From positions 62,001-126,000 of the forward strand of contig NW_026089493.1 of assembly GCF_933775445.1 (NCBI RefSeq): a DNA stretch of 64,000 bases. Direction: 5' to 3'. Below the pieces are notes generated by a model. That model had not been told where the DNA came from and did no database searches. It saw only the letters and a list, made by a program, of their open reading frames with translations. Every line of letters starts with the position of its first letter. Positions within the stretch are counted from its first letter, which is position 1. The position numbers were made by a program, and so were the translations under genes. The stretch is from Argentina anserina. Lineage: Eukaryota; Streptophyta; Magnoliopsida; Rosales; Rosaceae. This document shows, piece by piece, positions 14,101-28,150 of the stretch.

Positions 14101-16273
14101 TGCGAGTTTCTATTGTATTTGATAGTTTTGCAAGTGTGGGAGTGTGTTTCTTTCAAACTGAGTATCTTTACATCGTTTACGTATCTTTACTATTCCAATT
14201 GTGTATCTTTACATCGTTTGCGTATCTTTACAATTCCAATTGAGTATCTTTTCATTTCTCGTTTGAGTATCTTTCAGTAAGGCTTTCTGATGCGAGTTTC
14301 TATTGAATTTGAGAGTTTTGCAAGTGTGGGAGTGTGTTTCTTTCAAACTGAGTATCTTTACATCGTTTGCGTATGTTTACTATTCCAATTGTGTATCTTT
14401 ACATCGTTCGCGTATCTTTACTATTCCAGTTGTATATCTTTTCATTTCTCGTTTGAGTATCTTTCTGTAAGGCTTCTGATGCGAGTTTCTATTGTATTTG
14501 AGAGTTTTGCAAGTGTGGGAGTGTGTTTCTTTTCAAACTGAGTATCTTTACATCGTTTGGGTATCTTTCCTATTCCAATTGTGTATCTTTTCATTTCTCG
14601 TTTGAGTATCTTTCTGTAAGGCTTCTGATGCGAGTTTCTATTGTATTTGAGAGTTTTGCAAGTGTGGGAGTGTGTTTCTTTCAAACTGAGTATCTTTACA
14701 TCGTTTGCGTATCTTTACTATTCCAATTGTTTATCTTTATATCGTTTGCGTATCTTTACTATTCCAATTGTGTATCTTTACATCGTTTGGGTATCTTTAC
14801 TATTCCAGTTGTGTATCTTTTCATTTCTCGTTTGAGTATCTTTCTGTAAGGCTTCTGATGCGAGTTTCTATTGTATTTGAGAGTTTTGCAACTATGGGAG
14901 TGTGTTTCTTTCAAACTGTGTATCTTTACATCGTTTGCGTATCTTTACTATTCCAATTGTTTATCTTTACATCGTTTGCGTATCTTTACTATTCCAATTG
15001 TGTATCTTTTCATTTCTCGTTTGAGTATCTTTCTGTAAGGCTTCTGATGCGAGTTTCTATTGTATTTGAGAGTTTTGCAAGTGTGGGAGTGTGTTTTTTT
15101 CAATCTGAGTATCTTTACATCGTTTGCGTATCTTTACTATTCCAATTGTGTATCTTTACATCGTTTGCGTATCTTTACTATTCCAATTGTGTATCTTTAT
15201 ATCGTTTGCGTATCTTTACTATTCCAATTGTGTATATTTTCATTTCTCGTTTAAGTATCTTTCTGTAAGGCTTCTGATGCGAGTTTCTATTGTATTTGAT
15301 AGTTTTGCAAGTGTGGGAGTGTGTTTCTTTCAAACTGAGTATCTTTACATCGTTTGCGTATCTTTACTATTCCAATTGTGTATCTTTACATTTTTTGCGT
15401 ATCTTTACAATTCCAATTGAGTATCTTTTCATTTCTCGTTTGAGTATCTTTCAGTAAGGCTTTCTGATGCGAGTTTCTATTGAATTTGAGAGTTTTGCAA
15501 GTGTGGGAGTGTGTTTCTTTCAAACTGAGTATCTTTACATCGTTTGCGTATGTTTACTATTCCAATTGTGTATCTTTACATCGTTCGCGTATCTTTACTA
15601 TTCCAGTTGTGTATCTTTTCATTTCTCGTTTGAGTATCTTTCTGTAAGGCTTCTGATGCGAGTTTCTATTGTATTTGAGAGTTTTGCAAGTGTGGGAGTG
15701 TGTTTCTTTTCAAACTGAGTATCTTTACATCGTTTGGGTATCTTTCCTATTCCAATTGTGTATCTTTTCATTTCTCGTTTGAGTATCTTTCTGTAAGGCT
15801 TCTGATGCAAGTTTCTATTGTATTTGAGAGTTTTGCAACTGTGGGAGTGTGTTTCTTTCAAACTGAGTATCTTTACATCGTTTGCGTCTCTTTACTATTC
15901 CAATTGTGTATCTTTTCATTTCTCGTTTGAGTATCTTTCTGTAAGGCTTCTGATGCGAGTTTCTATTGTATTTGAGAGTTTTGCAAGTGTGGGAGTGTGT
16001 TTCTTTCAAACTGAGTATCTTTACATCGTTTGGGTATCTTTACTATTCCAATTGTGTATCTTTACATCGTTTGCGTATCTTTACTATTCCAATTGTGTAT
16101 CTTTACATCATTTGGGTATCTTTACTATTCCAGTTGTGTATCTTTTCATTTCTCGTTTGAGTATCTTTCTGTAAGGCTTCTGATGCGAGTTTCTATTGTA
16201 TTTGAGAGTTTTGCAAGTGTGGGAGTGTGTTTCTTTCAAACTGAGTATCTTTACATCGTTTGCGTATCTTTAC
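11156..16273 (+). repeat. Satellite sub-domain 3, including a 1,177-bp tandem higher-order repeat
   Basis: Satellite units of 148-271 bp lie between the two copies of the 5.5-kb duplication. Landmarks near 13,883, 13,947, 14,290 and 14,523 recur exactly 1,177 bp later (15,060, 15,124, 15,467, 15,700), indicating a tandem duplication of a multi-unit block. The block carries GTTTAAGTATC cores, GTTCGCGTATC, a TTTCTTTTCAAAC one-base insertion and TATCTTTCCTATTCC. Related copies lie farther right near 24,008 and 25,440. Confidence 0.75.
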
Positions 16274-19200
16274 TATTCGAATTGTGTATCTTTACATCGT
16301 TTGCGTATCTTTACAATTCCAATTGAGTATCTTTTCATTTCTCGTTTGAGTATCTTTCTGTAAGGCTTTCTGATGCGAGTTTCTATTGAATTTCTGAGTT
16401 TTGCAAGTGTGGGAGTGTGTTTCGTTCAAACTGAGTATCTTTACATCGTTTGCGTATGTTTACTATTCCAATTGTGTATATTTACATCGTTTGCGTATCT
16501 TTACTATTCCAATTGTGTATATTTACATCGTTTGCGTATCTTTACTATTCCAATTGTGTATCTTTACATCGTTTGGGTATCTTTACTATTCCAGTTGTGT
16601 ATCTTTTCATTTCTCGTTTGAGTATCTTTCTTTAAGGCTTCTGATGCGAGTTTCTATTGTATTTGAATGTTTTGCAAGTGTGGGAGTGTGTTTCTTTCAA
16701 ACTGAGTATCTTTACATCGTTTGCGTATCTTTACTATTCCAATTGTGTATCTTTACATCGTTTGCGTATCTTTACAATTCCAATTGAGTATCTTTTCATT
16801 TCTCGTTTGAGAATCTTTTTGTAAGGCTTTCTGATGCGAGTTTCTATTGAATTTCTGAGTTTTGCAAGTGTGGGAGTGTGTTTCGTTCAAACTGAGTATC
16901 TTTACATCGTTTGCGTATGTTTACTATTCCAATTGTGTATATTTACATCGTTTGCGTATCTTTACTATTCCAATTGTGTATCTTTTCATTTCTCGTGTGA
17001 GTATCTTTCTGTAAGGCTTCTGATGCGAGTTTCTATTGTATTTGAGAGTTTTGCAAGTATGGGAGTGTGTTTCTTTCAAACTGAGTATCTTTACATCGTT
17101 TGCGTATCTTTACAATTCCAATTGTGTATCTTTACATCGTTTGCGTATCTTTACAATTCCAATTGAGTATATTTTCATTTCTCGTTTGAGTATCTTTCTG
17201 TAAGGCTTTCTGATGCGAGTTTCTATTGAATTTCAGAGTTTTGCAAGTGTGGGAGTGTGTTTCGTTCAAATTGTGTATCTTTACATCGTTTGCGTATCTT
17301 TACTATTCCAATTGTGTATCTTTTCATTTCTCGTTTGAGTATCTTTCTGTAAGGCTTCTGATGCGAGTTTCTATTGTATTTGAGAGTTTTGCAAGTGTGG
17401 GAGTGTGTTTCTTTCAATCTGAGTATCTTTACATCGTTTGCGTATCTTCACTATTCCAATTGTGTATCTTTACATCGTTTCCGTATCTTTACTATTCCAA
17501 TTGTGTATCTTTACATCGTTTGCGTATCTTTACTATTCCAATTCAGTATCTTTACATCGTTTGCGTATCTTTACTATTCCAATTGTGTATCTTTACATCG
17601 TTTGCGTATCTTTACTATTCCAATTGTGTATCTTTACATCGTTTGGGTATCTTTACTATTCCAGTTGTGTATCTTTTCATTTCTCGTTTGAGTATCTTTC
17701 TGTAAGGCTTCTGATGCGAGTTTCTATTGTATTTGAATGTTTTGCAAGTGTGGGAGTGTGTTTCTTTCAAACTGAGTATCTTTACATCGTTTGCGTATCT
17801 TTACTATTCCAATTGTGTATCTTTACATCGTTTGCGTATCTTTACAATTCCAATTGAGTATCTTTTCATTTCTCGTTTGAGTATCTTTCTATAAGGCTTT
17901 CTGATGCGAGTTTCTATTGAATTTCTGAGTTTTGAAAGTGTGGGAGTGTGTTTCGTTCAAACTGAGTATCTTTACATCGTTTGCGTATGTTTACTATTCC
18001 AATTGTGTATATTTACATCGTTTGCGTATCTTTACTATTCCAATTGTGTATATTTACATCGTTTGCGTATCTTTACTATTCCAATTGTGTATCTTTACAT
18101 CGTTTGGGTATCTTTACTATTCCAGTTGTGTATCTTTTCATTTCTCGTTTGAGTATCTTTCTGTAAGGCTTCTGATGCGAGTTTCTATTGTATTTGAATG
18201 TTTTGCAAGTGTGGGAGTGTGTTTCTTTCAAACTGAGTATCTTTACATCGTTTGCGTATCTTTACTATTCCAATTGTGTATCTTTACATCGTTTGCGTAT
18301 CTTTACAATTCCAATTGAGTATCTTTTCATTTCTCGTTTGAGTATCTTTCTATAAGGCTTTCTGATGCGAGTTTCTATTGAATTTCTGAGTTTTGCAAGT
18401 GTGGGAGTGTGTTTCGTTCAAACTGAGTATCTTTACATCGTTTGCGTATGTTTACTATTCCAATTGTGTATATTTACATCGTTTGCGTATCTTTACTATT
18501 CCAATTGTGTATCTTTTCATTTCTCGTGTGAGTATCTTTCTGTAAGGCTTCTGATGCGAGTTTCTATTGTATTTGAGAGTTTTGCAAGTGTGGGAGTGTG
18601 TTTCATTCAAACTGAGTATCTTTACATCGTTTGCGTATCTTTACTATTCCAATTCAGTATCTTTTCATTTCTCGTTTGAGTATCTTTCTGTAAGGCTTCT
18701 GATGCGAGTTTCTATTGTATTTGAGAGTTTTGCAAGTGTGGGAGTGTGTTTCTTTCAAACTGAGTATCTTTACATCGTTTGCGTATCTTTACTATTCCAA
18801 TTGTGTATCTTTACATCGTTTGCGTATCTTTACTATTCCAATTGTGTATCTTTACATCGTTTGGGTATCTTGACTATTCCAGTTGTGTATCTTTTCATTT
18901 CTCGTTTGAGTATCTTTCTGTAAGGCTTCAGATGCGAGTTTCTATTGTATTTGAGAGTTTTGCAAGTGTGGGAGTGTGTTTCTTTCAAACTGAGTATCTT
19001 TACATCGTTTGCTAATCTTTACTATTCCAATTATGTATCTTTACATCGTTTGCGTATCTTTACTATTCCAATTGTGTATCTTTACATCGTTTGGGTATCT
19101 TTACTATTCCAGTTGTGTATCTTTTCATTTCTCGTTTGAGTATCTTTCTGTAAGGCTTCTGATGCGAGTTTCTATTGTATTTAAGAGTTTTGCAAGTGTG

Positions 19201-21760
19201 GGAGTGTGTTTCTTTCAAACTGAGTATGTTTACATCGTTTGCGTATCTTTACTATTCCAATTGATAATCTTTACATCGTTTGCGTATCTTTACAATTCCA
19301 ATTGAGTATCTTTTCATTTCTCGTTTGAGTATCTTTCTGTAAGGCTTTCTGATGCGAGTTTCTATTGTATTTGAGAGTTTTGCAAGTGTGGGAGTGTGTT
19401 TCTTTCAAACTGAGTATCTTTACATCATTTGCTAATCTTTACTATTCCAATTGTGTATCTTTACATCGTTTGCGTATCTTTACTATTCCAATTGTGTATC
19501 TTTACATCGTTTGGGTATCTTTACTATTCCAGTTGTGTATCTTTTCATTTCTCGTTTGAGTATCTTTCTGTAAGGCTTCTGATGCGAGTTTCTATTGTAT
19601 TTGAGAGTTTTGCAAGTGTGGGAGTGTGTTTCTTTCAAACTGAGTATCTTTACATCGTTTGCGTATCTTTACTATTCCAATTGATAATCTTTACATCGTT
19701 TGCGTATCTTTACAATTCCAATTGAGTATCTTTTCATTTCTCGTTTGAGTATCTTTCTGTAAGGCTTTCTGATGCGAGTTTCTATTGAATTTGAGAGTTT
19801 TGCAAGTGTGGGAGTGTGTTTCTTTCAAACTGAGTATCTTTACATCGTTTGCGTATCTTTACTATTCCAATTGTGTATGTTTACATCGTTTGCGTATCTT
19901 TACTATTCCAATTGTGTATCTTTACATCGTTTGCGTATCTTTACTATTCCAATTGTGTATCTTTACATCGTTTGCGTATCTTTACTATTCCAATTGTGTA
20001 TCTTTTCATTTCTCGTTTGAGTATCTTTCTGTAAGGCTTTCTGATGCGAGTTTCTAATGAATTTGAGAGTTTTGCAAGTGTGGGAGTGTTTTTCTTTCAA
20101 ACTGAGTATCTTTACATCGTTTGCGTATCTTTACTATTCCAATTGTGTATCTTTTCATTTCTCGTTTGAGTATCTTTCTGTAAGGCTTTCTGATGCGAGT
20201 TTCTATTGAATTTGAGAGTTTTGCAAGTGTGGGAGTGTGTTTCTGTCAAACTGAGTATCTTTACATCGTTTGCGTATCTTTACTATTCCAATTGTGTATA
20301 TTTACATCGTTTGCGTATCTTTACTATTCCAATTGTGTATCTTTACATAGTTTGCGTATCTTTACTATTCCAATTGTGTATATTTACATCGTTTGCGTAT
20401 CTTTACTATTCCAATTGTGTATCTTTACATCGTTTGGGTATCTTTACTATTCCAGTTGTGTATCTTTTCATTTCTCGTTTGAGTATCTTTCTGTAAGGCT
20501 TCTGATTCGAGTTTCTATTGTATTTGAGTGTTTTGCAAGTGTGGGAGTGTGTTTATTTCAAACTGAGTATCTTTACATCGTTTGCGTATCTTTACTATTC
20601 CAATTGTGTATCTTTACATCGTTTGCGTATCTTTACAATTCCAATTGAGTATCTTTTCATTTCTCGTTTGAGTATCTTTCTGTAAGGCTTTCTGATGCGA
20701 GTTTCTATTGAATTTCTGAGTTTTGCAAGTGTGGGAGTGTGTTTCGTTCAAACTGAGTATCTTTACATCGTTTGCGTATGTTTACTATTCCAATTGTGTA
20801 TATTTACATCATTTGCGTATCTTTACTATTCCAATTGTGTATCTTTTCATTTCTCGTGTGAGTATCTTTCTGTAAGGCTTCTGATGCGAGTTTCTATTGT
20901 ATTTGAGAGTTTTGCAAGTGTGGGAGTGTGTTTCTTTCAAACTGAGTATCTTTACATCGTTTGCTAATCTTTACTATTCCAATTGTGTATCTTTACATGG
21001 TTTGCGTTTCTTTACTATTCCAATTGTGTATCTTTACATCGTTTAGGTATCTTTACTATTCCAGTTGTGTATCTTTTCATTTCTCGTTTGAGTATCTTTC
21101 TGTAAGGCTTCTGATGCGAGTTTCTATTGTATTTGAGAGTTTTGCAAGTGTGGGAGTGTGTTTCTTTCAAACTGAGTATCTTTACATCGTTTGCGTATCT
21201 TTACTATTCCAATTGTGTATCTTTACATCGTTTGCGTATCTTTACAATTCCAATTGAGTATCTTTTCATTTCTCGTTTGAGTATCTTTCTGTAAGGCTTT
21301 CTGATTCGAGTTTCTATTGAATTTCTGAGTTTTGCAAGTGTGGGAGTGTGTTTCGTTCAAACTGAGTATCTTTACATCGTTTGCGTATGTTTACTATTCC
21401 AATTGTGTATATTTACATCGTTTGCGTATCTTTACTATTCCAATTGTGTATCTTTACATCGTTTCCGTATCTTTACTATTCCAATTGTGTATCTTTACAT
21501 CGTTTGCGTATCTTTACTATTCCAATTGTGTATCTTTACATCGTTTGCGTATCTTTACTATTCCAATTCAGTATCTTTTCATTTCTCGTTTGAGTATCTT
21601 TCTGTAAGGCTTCTGATGCGAGTTTCTATTGTATTTGAGAGTTTTGCAAGTGTGGGAGAGTGTTTCTTTCAAACTGAGTATCTTTACATTGTTTGCTAAT
21701 CTTTACTATTCCAATTGTGTATCTTTACATCGTTTGCGTATCTTTACTATTCCAATTGTG
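16274..21760 (+). repeat. Segmental duplication, copy B (about 5.5 kb)
   Basis: This is the second copy of the segment at about 5,670-11,155, offset by 10,604 bp. Corresponding unit starts include 16,373 (5,769), 16,834 (6,230), 17,226 (6,622), 17,904 (7,300), 18,365 (7,761), 19,365 (8,761) and 20,695 (10,091). Between about 19,990 and 20,440 the offset temporarily becomes 10,522 bp. This copy lacks 82 bp near 19,990 and has 82 bp extra near 20,340-20,420. The copies diverge after about 21,760, where copy B passes from a module directly into TTTTCATTTC. Confidence 0.85.
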
Positions 21761-24700
21761 TATCTTTTCATTTCTCGTTTGAGTATCTTTCTGTAAGGCT
21801 TCTGATGCAAGTTTCTATTGTATTTGAGAGTTTTGCAACTGTGGGAGTGTGTTTCTTTCAAACTGAGTATCTTTACATCGTTTGCGTCTCTTTACTATTC
21901 CAATTGTGTATCTTTTCATTTCTCGTTTGAGTATCTTTCTGTAAGGCTTCTGATGCGAGTTTCTATTGTATTTGAGAGTTTTGCAAGTGTGGGAGTGTGT
22001 TTCTTTCAAACTGAGTATCTTTACATCGTTTGGGTATCTTTACTATTCCAATTGTGTAACTTTTGATTTCTCGTTTGAGTATCTTTCTGTAAGGCTTCTG
22101 ATGCGAGTTTCTATTGTATTTGAGAGTTTTGCAAGTGTGGGAGTGTGTTTCTTTCAAACTGAGTATCTTTACATCGTTTGCGTATCTTTACTATTCCAAT
22201 TGTGTATCTTTACATCGTTTGCGTATCTTTACAATTCCAATTGAGTATCTTTTCATTTCTCGTTTGAGTATCTTTCTGTAAGGCTTTCCGATGCGAGTTT
22301 CTATTGAATTTCAGAGTTTTGCAAGTGTGGGAGTGTGTTTCGTTCAAACTGAGTATCTTTACATCGTTTGCGTATGTTTACTATTCCAATTGTGTATCTT
22401 TACATCGTTTGCGTATCTTTACTATTCCAATTGTGTATCTTTACATCGTTTGCGTATCTTTACTATTCCAATTGTGTATCTTTTCATTTCTCGTTTGAGT
22501 ATCTTTCTGTAAGGCTTCTGATGCGAGTTTCTATTGTATATGAGAGTTTTGCAAGTGTGGGAGTGTGTTTCTTTCAAACTGAGTATCTTTACATCGTTTG
22601 CGTCTCTTTACTATTCCAATTGTGTATCTTTACATCGTTTCCGTATCTTTACTATTCCAATTGTGTATCTTTTCATTTCTCGTGTGAGTATCTTTCTGTA
22701 AGGCTTTCTGATGCGAGTTTCTATTGAATTTGAGAGTTTTGCAAGTGTGGGAGTGTGTTTCTTTCAAACTGAGTATCTTTACATAGTTTGCGTATCTTTA
22801 CTATTCCATTTGTGTATCTTTACATCTTTTGCGTATCTTTACTATTCCAATTGTGTATCGTTTCATTTCTCGTTTGAGTATCTTTCTGTAAGGCTTTCTG
22901 ATGCGAGTTTCTATTGAATTTGAGAGATTTGCAAGTGTGGGAGTGTGTTTCTTTCAAACTGAGTATCTTTACATTGTTTGCGTATCTTCACTATTCCAAT
23001 TGTGTATCTTTTCATTTCTCGTTTGAGTATCTTTCTGTAAGGCTTTCTGATGCGAGTTTCTATTGAATTTGAGAGTTTTGCAAGTGTGGGAGTGTGTTTC
23101 TTTCAAACTGAGTATCTTTACATCATTTGCGTATCTTTACTATTCCAATTGTGTATCTTTACATCGTTTGCGTATCTTTACTATTCCAATTGTGTATCTT
23201 TGTGTATCTTTACATCGTTTGCGTATCTTTACTATTCCAATTGTGTATCTTTTCATTTCTCGTTTGAGTATCTTTCTGTAAGGCTTCTGATGCGAGTTTC
23301 TATTGTATATGAGAGTTTTGCAAGTGTGGGAGTGTGTTTCTTTCAAACTGAGTATCTTTACATCGTTTGCGTCTCTTTACTATTCCAATTGTGTATCTTT
23401 ACATCGTTTCCGTATCTTTACTATTCCAATTGTGTATCTTTTCATTTCTCGTGTGAGTATCTTTCTGTAAGGCTTTCTGATGCGAGTTTCTATTGAATTT
23501 GAGAGTTTTGCAAGTGTGGGAGTGTGTTTCTTTCAAACTGAGTATCTTTACATAGTTTGCGTATCTTTACTATTCCATTTGTGTATCTTTACATCTTTTG
23601 CGTATCTTTACTATTCCAATTGTGTATCGTTTCATTTCTCGTTTGAGTATCTTTCTGTAAGGCTTTCTGATGCGAGTTTCTATTGAATTTGAGAGATTTG
23701 CAAGTGTGGGAGTGTGTTTCTTTCAAACTGAGTATCTTTACATTGTTTGCGTATCTTCACTATTCCAATTGTGTATCTTTTCATTTCTCGTTTAAGTATC
23801 TTTCTGTAAGGCTTCTGATGCGAGTTTCTATTGTATTTGATAGTTTTGCAAGTGTGGGAGTGTGTTTCTTTCAAACTGAGTATCTTTACATCGTTTGCGT
23901 ATCTTTACTATTCCAATTGTGTATCTTTACATCGTTTGCGTATCTTTACAATTCCAATTGAGTATCTTTTCATTTCTCGTTTGAGTATCTTTCAGTAAGG
24001 CTTTCTGATGCGAGTTTCTATTGAATTTGAGAGTTTTGCAAGTGTGGGAGTGTGTTTCTTTCAAACTGAGTATCTTTACATCGTTTGCGTATGTTTACTA
24101 TTCCAATTGTGTATCTTTACATCGTTCGCGTATCTTTACTATTCCAGTTGTGTATCTTTTCATTTCTCGTTTGAGTATCTTTCTGTAAGGCTTCTGATGC
24201 GAGTTTCTATTGTATTTGAGAGTTTTGCAAGTGTGGGAGTGTGTTTCTTTTCAAACTGAGTATCTTTACATCGTTTGGGTATCTTTCCTATTCCAATTGT
24301 GTATCTTTTCATTTCTCGTTTGAGTATCTTTCTGTAAGGCTTCTGATGCAAGTTTCTATTGTATTTGAGAGTTTTGCAACTGTGGGAGTGTGTTTCTTTC
24401 AAACTGAGTATCTTTACATCGTTTGCGTCTCTTTACTATTCCAATTGTGTATCTTTTCATTTCTCGTTTGAGTATCTTTCTGTAAGGCTTCTGATGCGAG
24501 TTTCTATTGTATTTGAGAGTTTTGCAAGTGTGGGAGTGTGTTTCTTTCAAACTGAGTATCTTTACATCGTTTGGGTATCTTTACTATTCCAATTGTGTAA
24601 CTTTTGATTTCTCGTTTGAGTATCTTTCTGTAAGGCTTCTGATGCGAGTTTCTATTGTATTTGAGAGTTTTGCAAGTGTGGGAGTGTGTTTCTTTCAAAC

Positions 24701-27700
24701 TGAGTATCTTTACATCGTTTGCGTATCTTTACTATTCCAATTGTGTATCTTTACATCGTTTGCGTATCTTTACAATTCCAATTGAGTATCTTTTCATTTC
24801 TCGTTTGAGTATCTTTCTGTAAGGCTTCTGATGCGAGTTTCTATTGTATTTGAGAGTTTTGCAACTATGGGAGTGTGTTTCTTTCAAACTGTGTATCTTT
24901 ACATCGTTTGCGTATCTTTACTATTCCAATTGTTTATCTTTACATCGTTTGCGTATCTTTACTATTCCAATTGTGTATCTTTTCATTTCTCGTTTGAGTA
25001 TCTTTCTGTAAGGCTTCTGATGCGAGTTTCTATTGTATTTGAGAGTTTTGCAAGTGTGGGAGTGTGTTTTTTTCAATCTGAGTATCTTTACATCGTTTGC
25101 GTATCTTTACTATTCCAATTGTGTATCTTTACATCGTTTGCGTATCTTTACTATTCCAATTGTGTATCTTTATATCGTTTGCGTATCTTTACTATTCCAA
25201 TTGTGTATATTTTCATTTCTCGTTTAAGTATCTTTCTGTAAGGCTTCTGATGCGAGTTTCTATTGTATTTGATAGTTTTGCAAGTGTGGGAGTGTGTTTC
25301 TTTCAAACTGAGTATCTTTACATCGTTTGCGTATCTTTACTATTCCAATTGTGTATCTTTACATCGTTTGCGTATCTTTACAATTCCAATTGAGTATCTT
25401 TTCATTTCTCGTTTGAGTATCTTTCAGTAAGGCTTTCTGATGCGAGTTTCTATTGAATTTGAGAGTTTTGCAAGTGTGGGAGTGTGTTTCTTTCAAACTG
25501 AGTATCTTTACATCGTTTGCGTATGTTTACTATTCCAATTGTGTATCTTTACATCGTTCGCGTATCTTTACTATTCCAGTTGTGTATCTTTTCATTTCTC
25601 GTTTGAGTATCTTTCTGTAAGGCTTCTAATGCGAGTTTCTATTGTATTTGAGAGTTTTGCAAGTGTGGGAGTGTGTTTCTTTTCAAACTGAGTATCTTTA
25701 CATCGTTTGGGTATCTTTCCTATTCCAATTGTGTATCTTTTCATTTCTCGTTTGAGTATCTTTCTGTAAGGCTTCTGATGCAAGTTTCTATTGTATTTGA
25801 GAGTTTTGCAACTGTGGGAGTGTGTTTCTTTCAAACTGAGTATCTTTACATCGTTTGCGTATCTTTACTATTCCAATTGTGTATCTTTACATCGTTTGCG
25901 TATCTTTACTATTCCAATTGTGTATCTTTTCATTTCTCGTTTGAGTATCTTTCTGTAAGGCTTTCTGATGCGAGTTTCTATTGAATTTGAGAGTTTTGCA
26001 AGTGTGGGAGTGTGTTTCTTTCAAACTGAGTATCTTTACATCGTTTGCGTATCTTTACTATTCCAATTGTGTATCTTTACATCGTTTGCGTATCTTTACT
26101 ATTCCAATTGTGTATCTTTTCATTTCTCGTTTGAGTACCTTTCTGTAAGGCTTCTGATGCGAGTTTCTATTGTATTTGAGAGTTTTGCAAGTGTGGGAGT
26201 GTGTTTCTTTCAAACTGAGTATCTTTACATAGTTTGCGTATCTTTACTATTCCAATTGTGTATCTTTACATCGTTTGCGTATCTTTACTATTCTAATTGT
26301 GTATCTTTACATCGTTTGCGTATCTTTACTATTCCAATTGTGTATCTTTTCATTTCTCGTTTGAGTATCTTTCTGTAAGGCTTTCTGATGCGAGTTTCTA
26401 TTGAATTTGAGAGTTTTGCAAGTGTGGGAGTGTGTTTCTTTCAAACTGAGTATCTTTACATCGTTTGCGTATCTTTACTATTCCAATTGTGTATCTTTAC
26501 ATCGTTTGCGTATCTTTACTATTCCAATTGTGTATCTTTTCATTTCTCGTTTGAGTACCTTTCTGTAAGGCTTCTGATGCGAGTTTCTATTGTATTTGAG
26601 AGTTTTGCAAGTGTGGGAGTGTGTTTCTTTCAAACTGAGTATCTTTACATCGTATGCGTATGTTTACTATTCCAATTGTGTATCTTTACATCGTTTGCGT
26701 ATCTTTACTATTCCAATTGTGTATCTTTTCATTTCTCGTTTGAGTATCTTTCTGTAAGGCTTCTGATGTGAGTTTCTATTGTATATGAGAGTTTTGCAAG
26801 TGTGGGAGTGTGTTTCTTTCAAACTGAGTATCTTTACATCGTTTGCGTCTCTTTACTATTCCAATTGTGTATCTTTACATCGTTTCCGTATCTTTACTAT
26901 TCCAATTGTGTATCTTTTCATTTCTCGTGTGAGTATCTTTCTGTAAGGCTTTCTGATGCGAGTTTCTATTGAATTTGAGAGTTTTGCAAGTGTGGGAGTG
27001 TGTTTCTTTCAAACTGAGTATCTTTACATAGTTTGCGTATCTTTACTATTCCATTTGTGTATCTTTACATCTTTTGCGTATCTTTACTATTCCAATTGTG
27101 TATCGTTTCATTTCTCGTTTGAGTATCTTTCTGTAAGGCTTTCTGATGCAAGTTTCTATTGAATTTGAGAGATTTGCAAGTGTGGGAGTGTGTTTCTTTC
27201 AAACTGAGTATCTTTACATCGTTTGCGTATCTTTACTATTCCAATTGTGTATCTTTTCATTTCTCGTTTGAGTATCTTTCTGTAAGGCTTTCTGATGCGA
27301 GTTTCTATTGAATTTGAGAGTTTTGCAAGTGTGGGAGTGTGTTTCTTTCAAACTGAGTATCTTTACATCATTTGCGTATCTTTACTATTCCAATTGTGTA
27401 TCTTTACATCGTTTGCGTATCTTTACTATTCCAATTGTGTATCTTTACATCGTTTGGGTATCTTTACTATTCCAATTGTGTATCTTTTCGTTTCTCGTTT
27501 GAGTTTCTTTCTGTAAGGCTTCTGATGCGAGTTTCTATTGTATTTGAGAGTTTTGCAAGTGTGGGAGTGTGTTTCTTTCAAACTGAGTATCTTTACATCG
27601 TTTGCGTATCTTTACTATTCCAATTGTGTATCTTTACATCGTTTGCATATCTTTACAATTCCAATTGAGTATCTTTTCATTTCTCGTTTGAGTATCTTTC

Positions 27701-28150
27701 TGTAAGGCTTTCTGATGCGAGTTTCTATTGAATTTCAGAGTTTTGCAAGTGTGGGAGTGTGTTTCGTTCAAACTGAGTATCTTTACATCGTTTGCGTATG
27801 TTTACTATTCCAATTGTGTATCTTTACATCGTTTGCGTATCTTTACTATTCCAATTGTGTATCTTTGTGTATCTTTACATCGTTTGGGTATCTTTACTAT
27901 TCCAATTGTGTATCTTTTCATTTCTCGTTTGAGTTTCTTTCTGTAAGGCTACTGATGCGAGTTTCTATTGTATTTGACAGTTTTGCAAGTGTGTGAGTGT
28001 GTTTCTTTCAAACTGAGTATCTTTACATCGTTTGCGTATCTTTACTATTCCAATTGTGTATCTTTACATCGTTTGCGTATCATTACAATTCCAATTGAGT
28101 ATCTTTTCATTTCTCGTTTGAGTATCTTTCTGTAAGGCTTTCTGATGCGA
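21761..28150 (+). repeat. Satellite sub-domain 5, a mosaic of re-used blocks
   Basis: This is satellite with several block repeats. Landmarks at 22,711 recur at 23,480 (offset 769) and 26,956 (offset 4,245). The block near 15,467-15,960 recurs near 24,008-24,500 (offset 8,541). The block near 14,858-15,830 recurs near 24,831-25,800 (offset 9,973). The block near 21,815-22,240 recurs near 24,356-24,785 (offset 2,541). A 10-bp GTGTATCTTT duplication marks units near 23,192 and 27,856. Variants such as CATAGTTTGCG with ATTCCATTTGTG are shared between the 22.7-kb, 23.5-kb and 27.0-kb copies. Confidence 0.75.
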
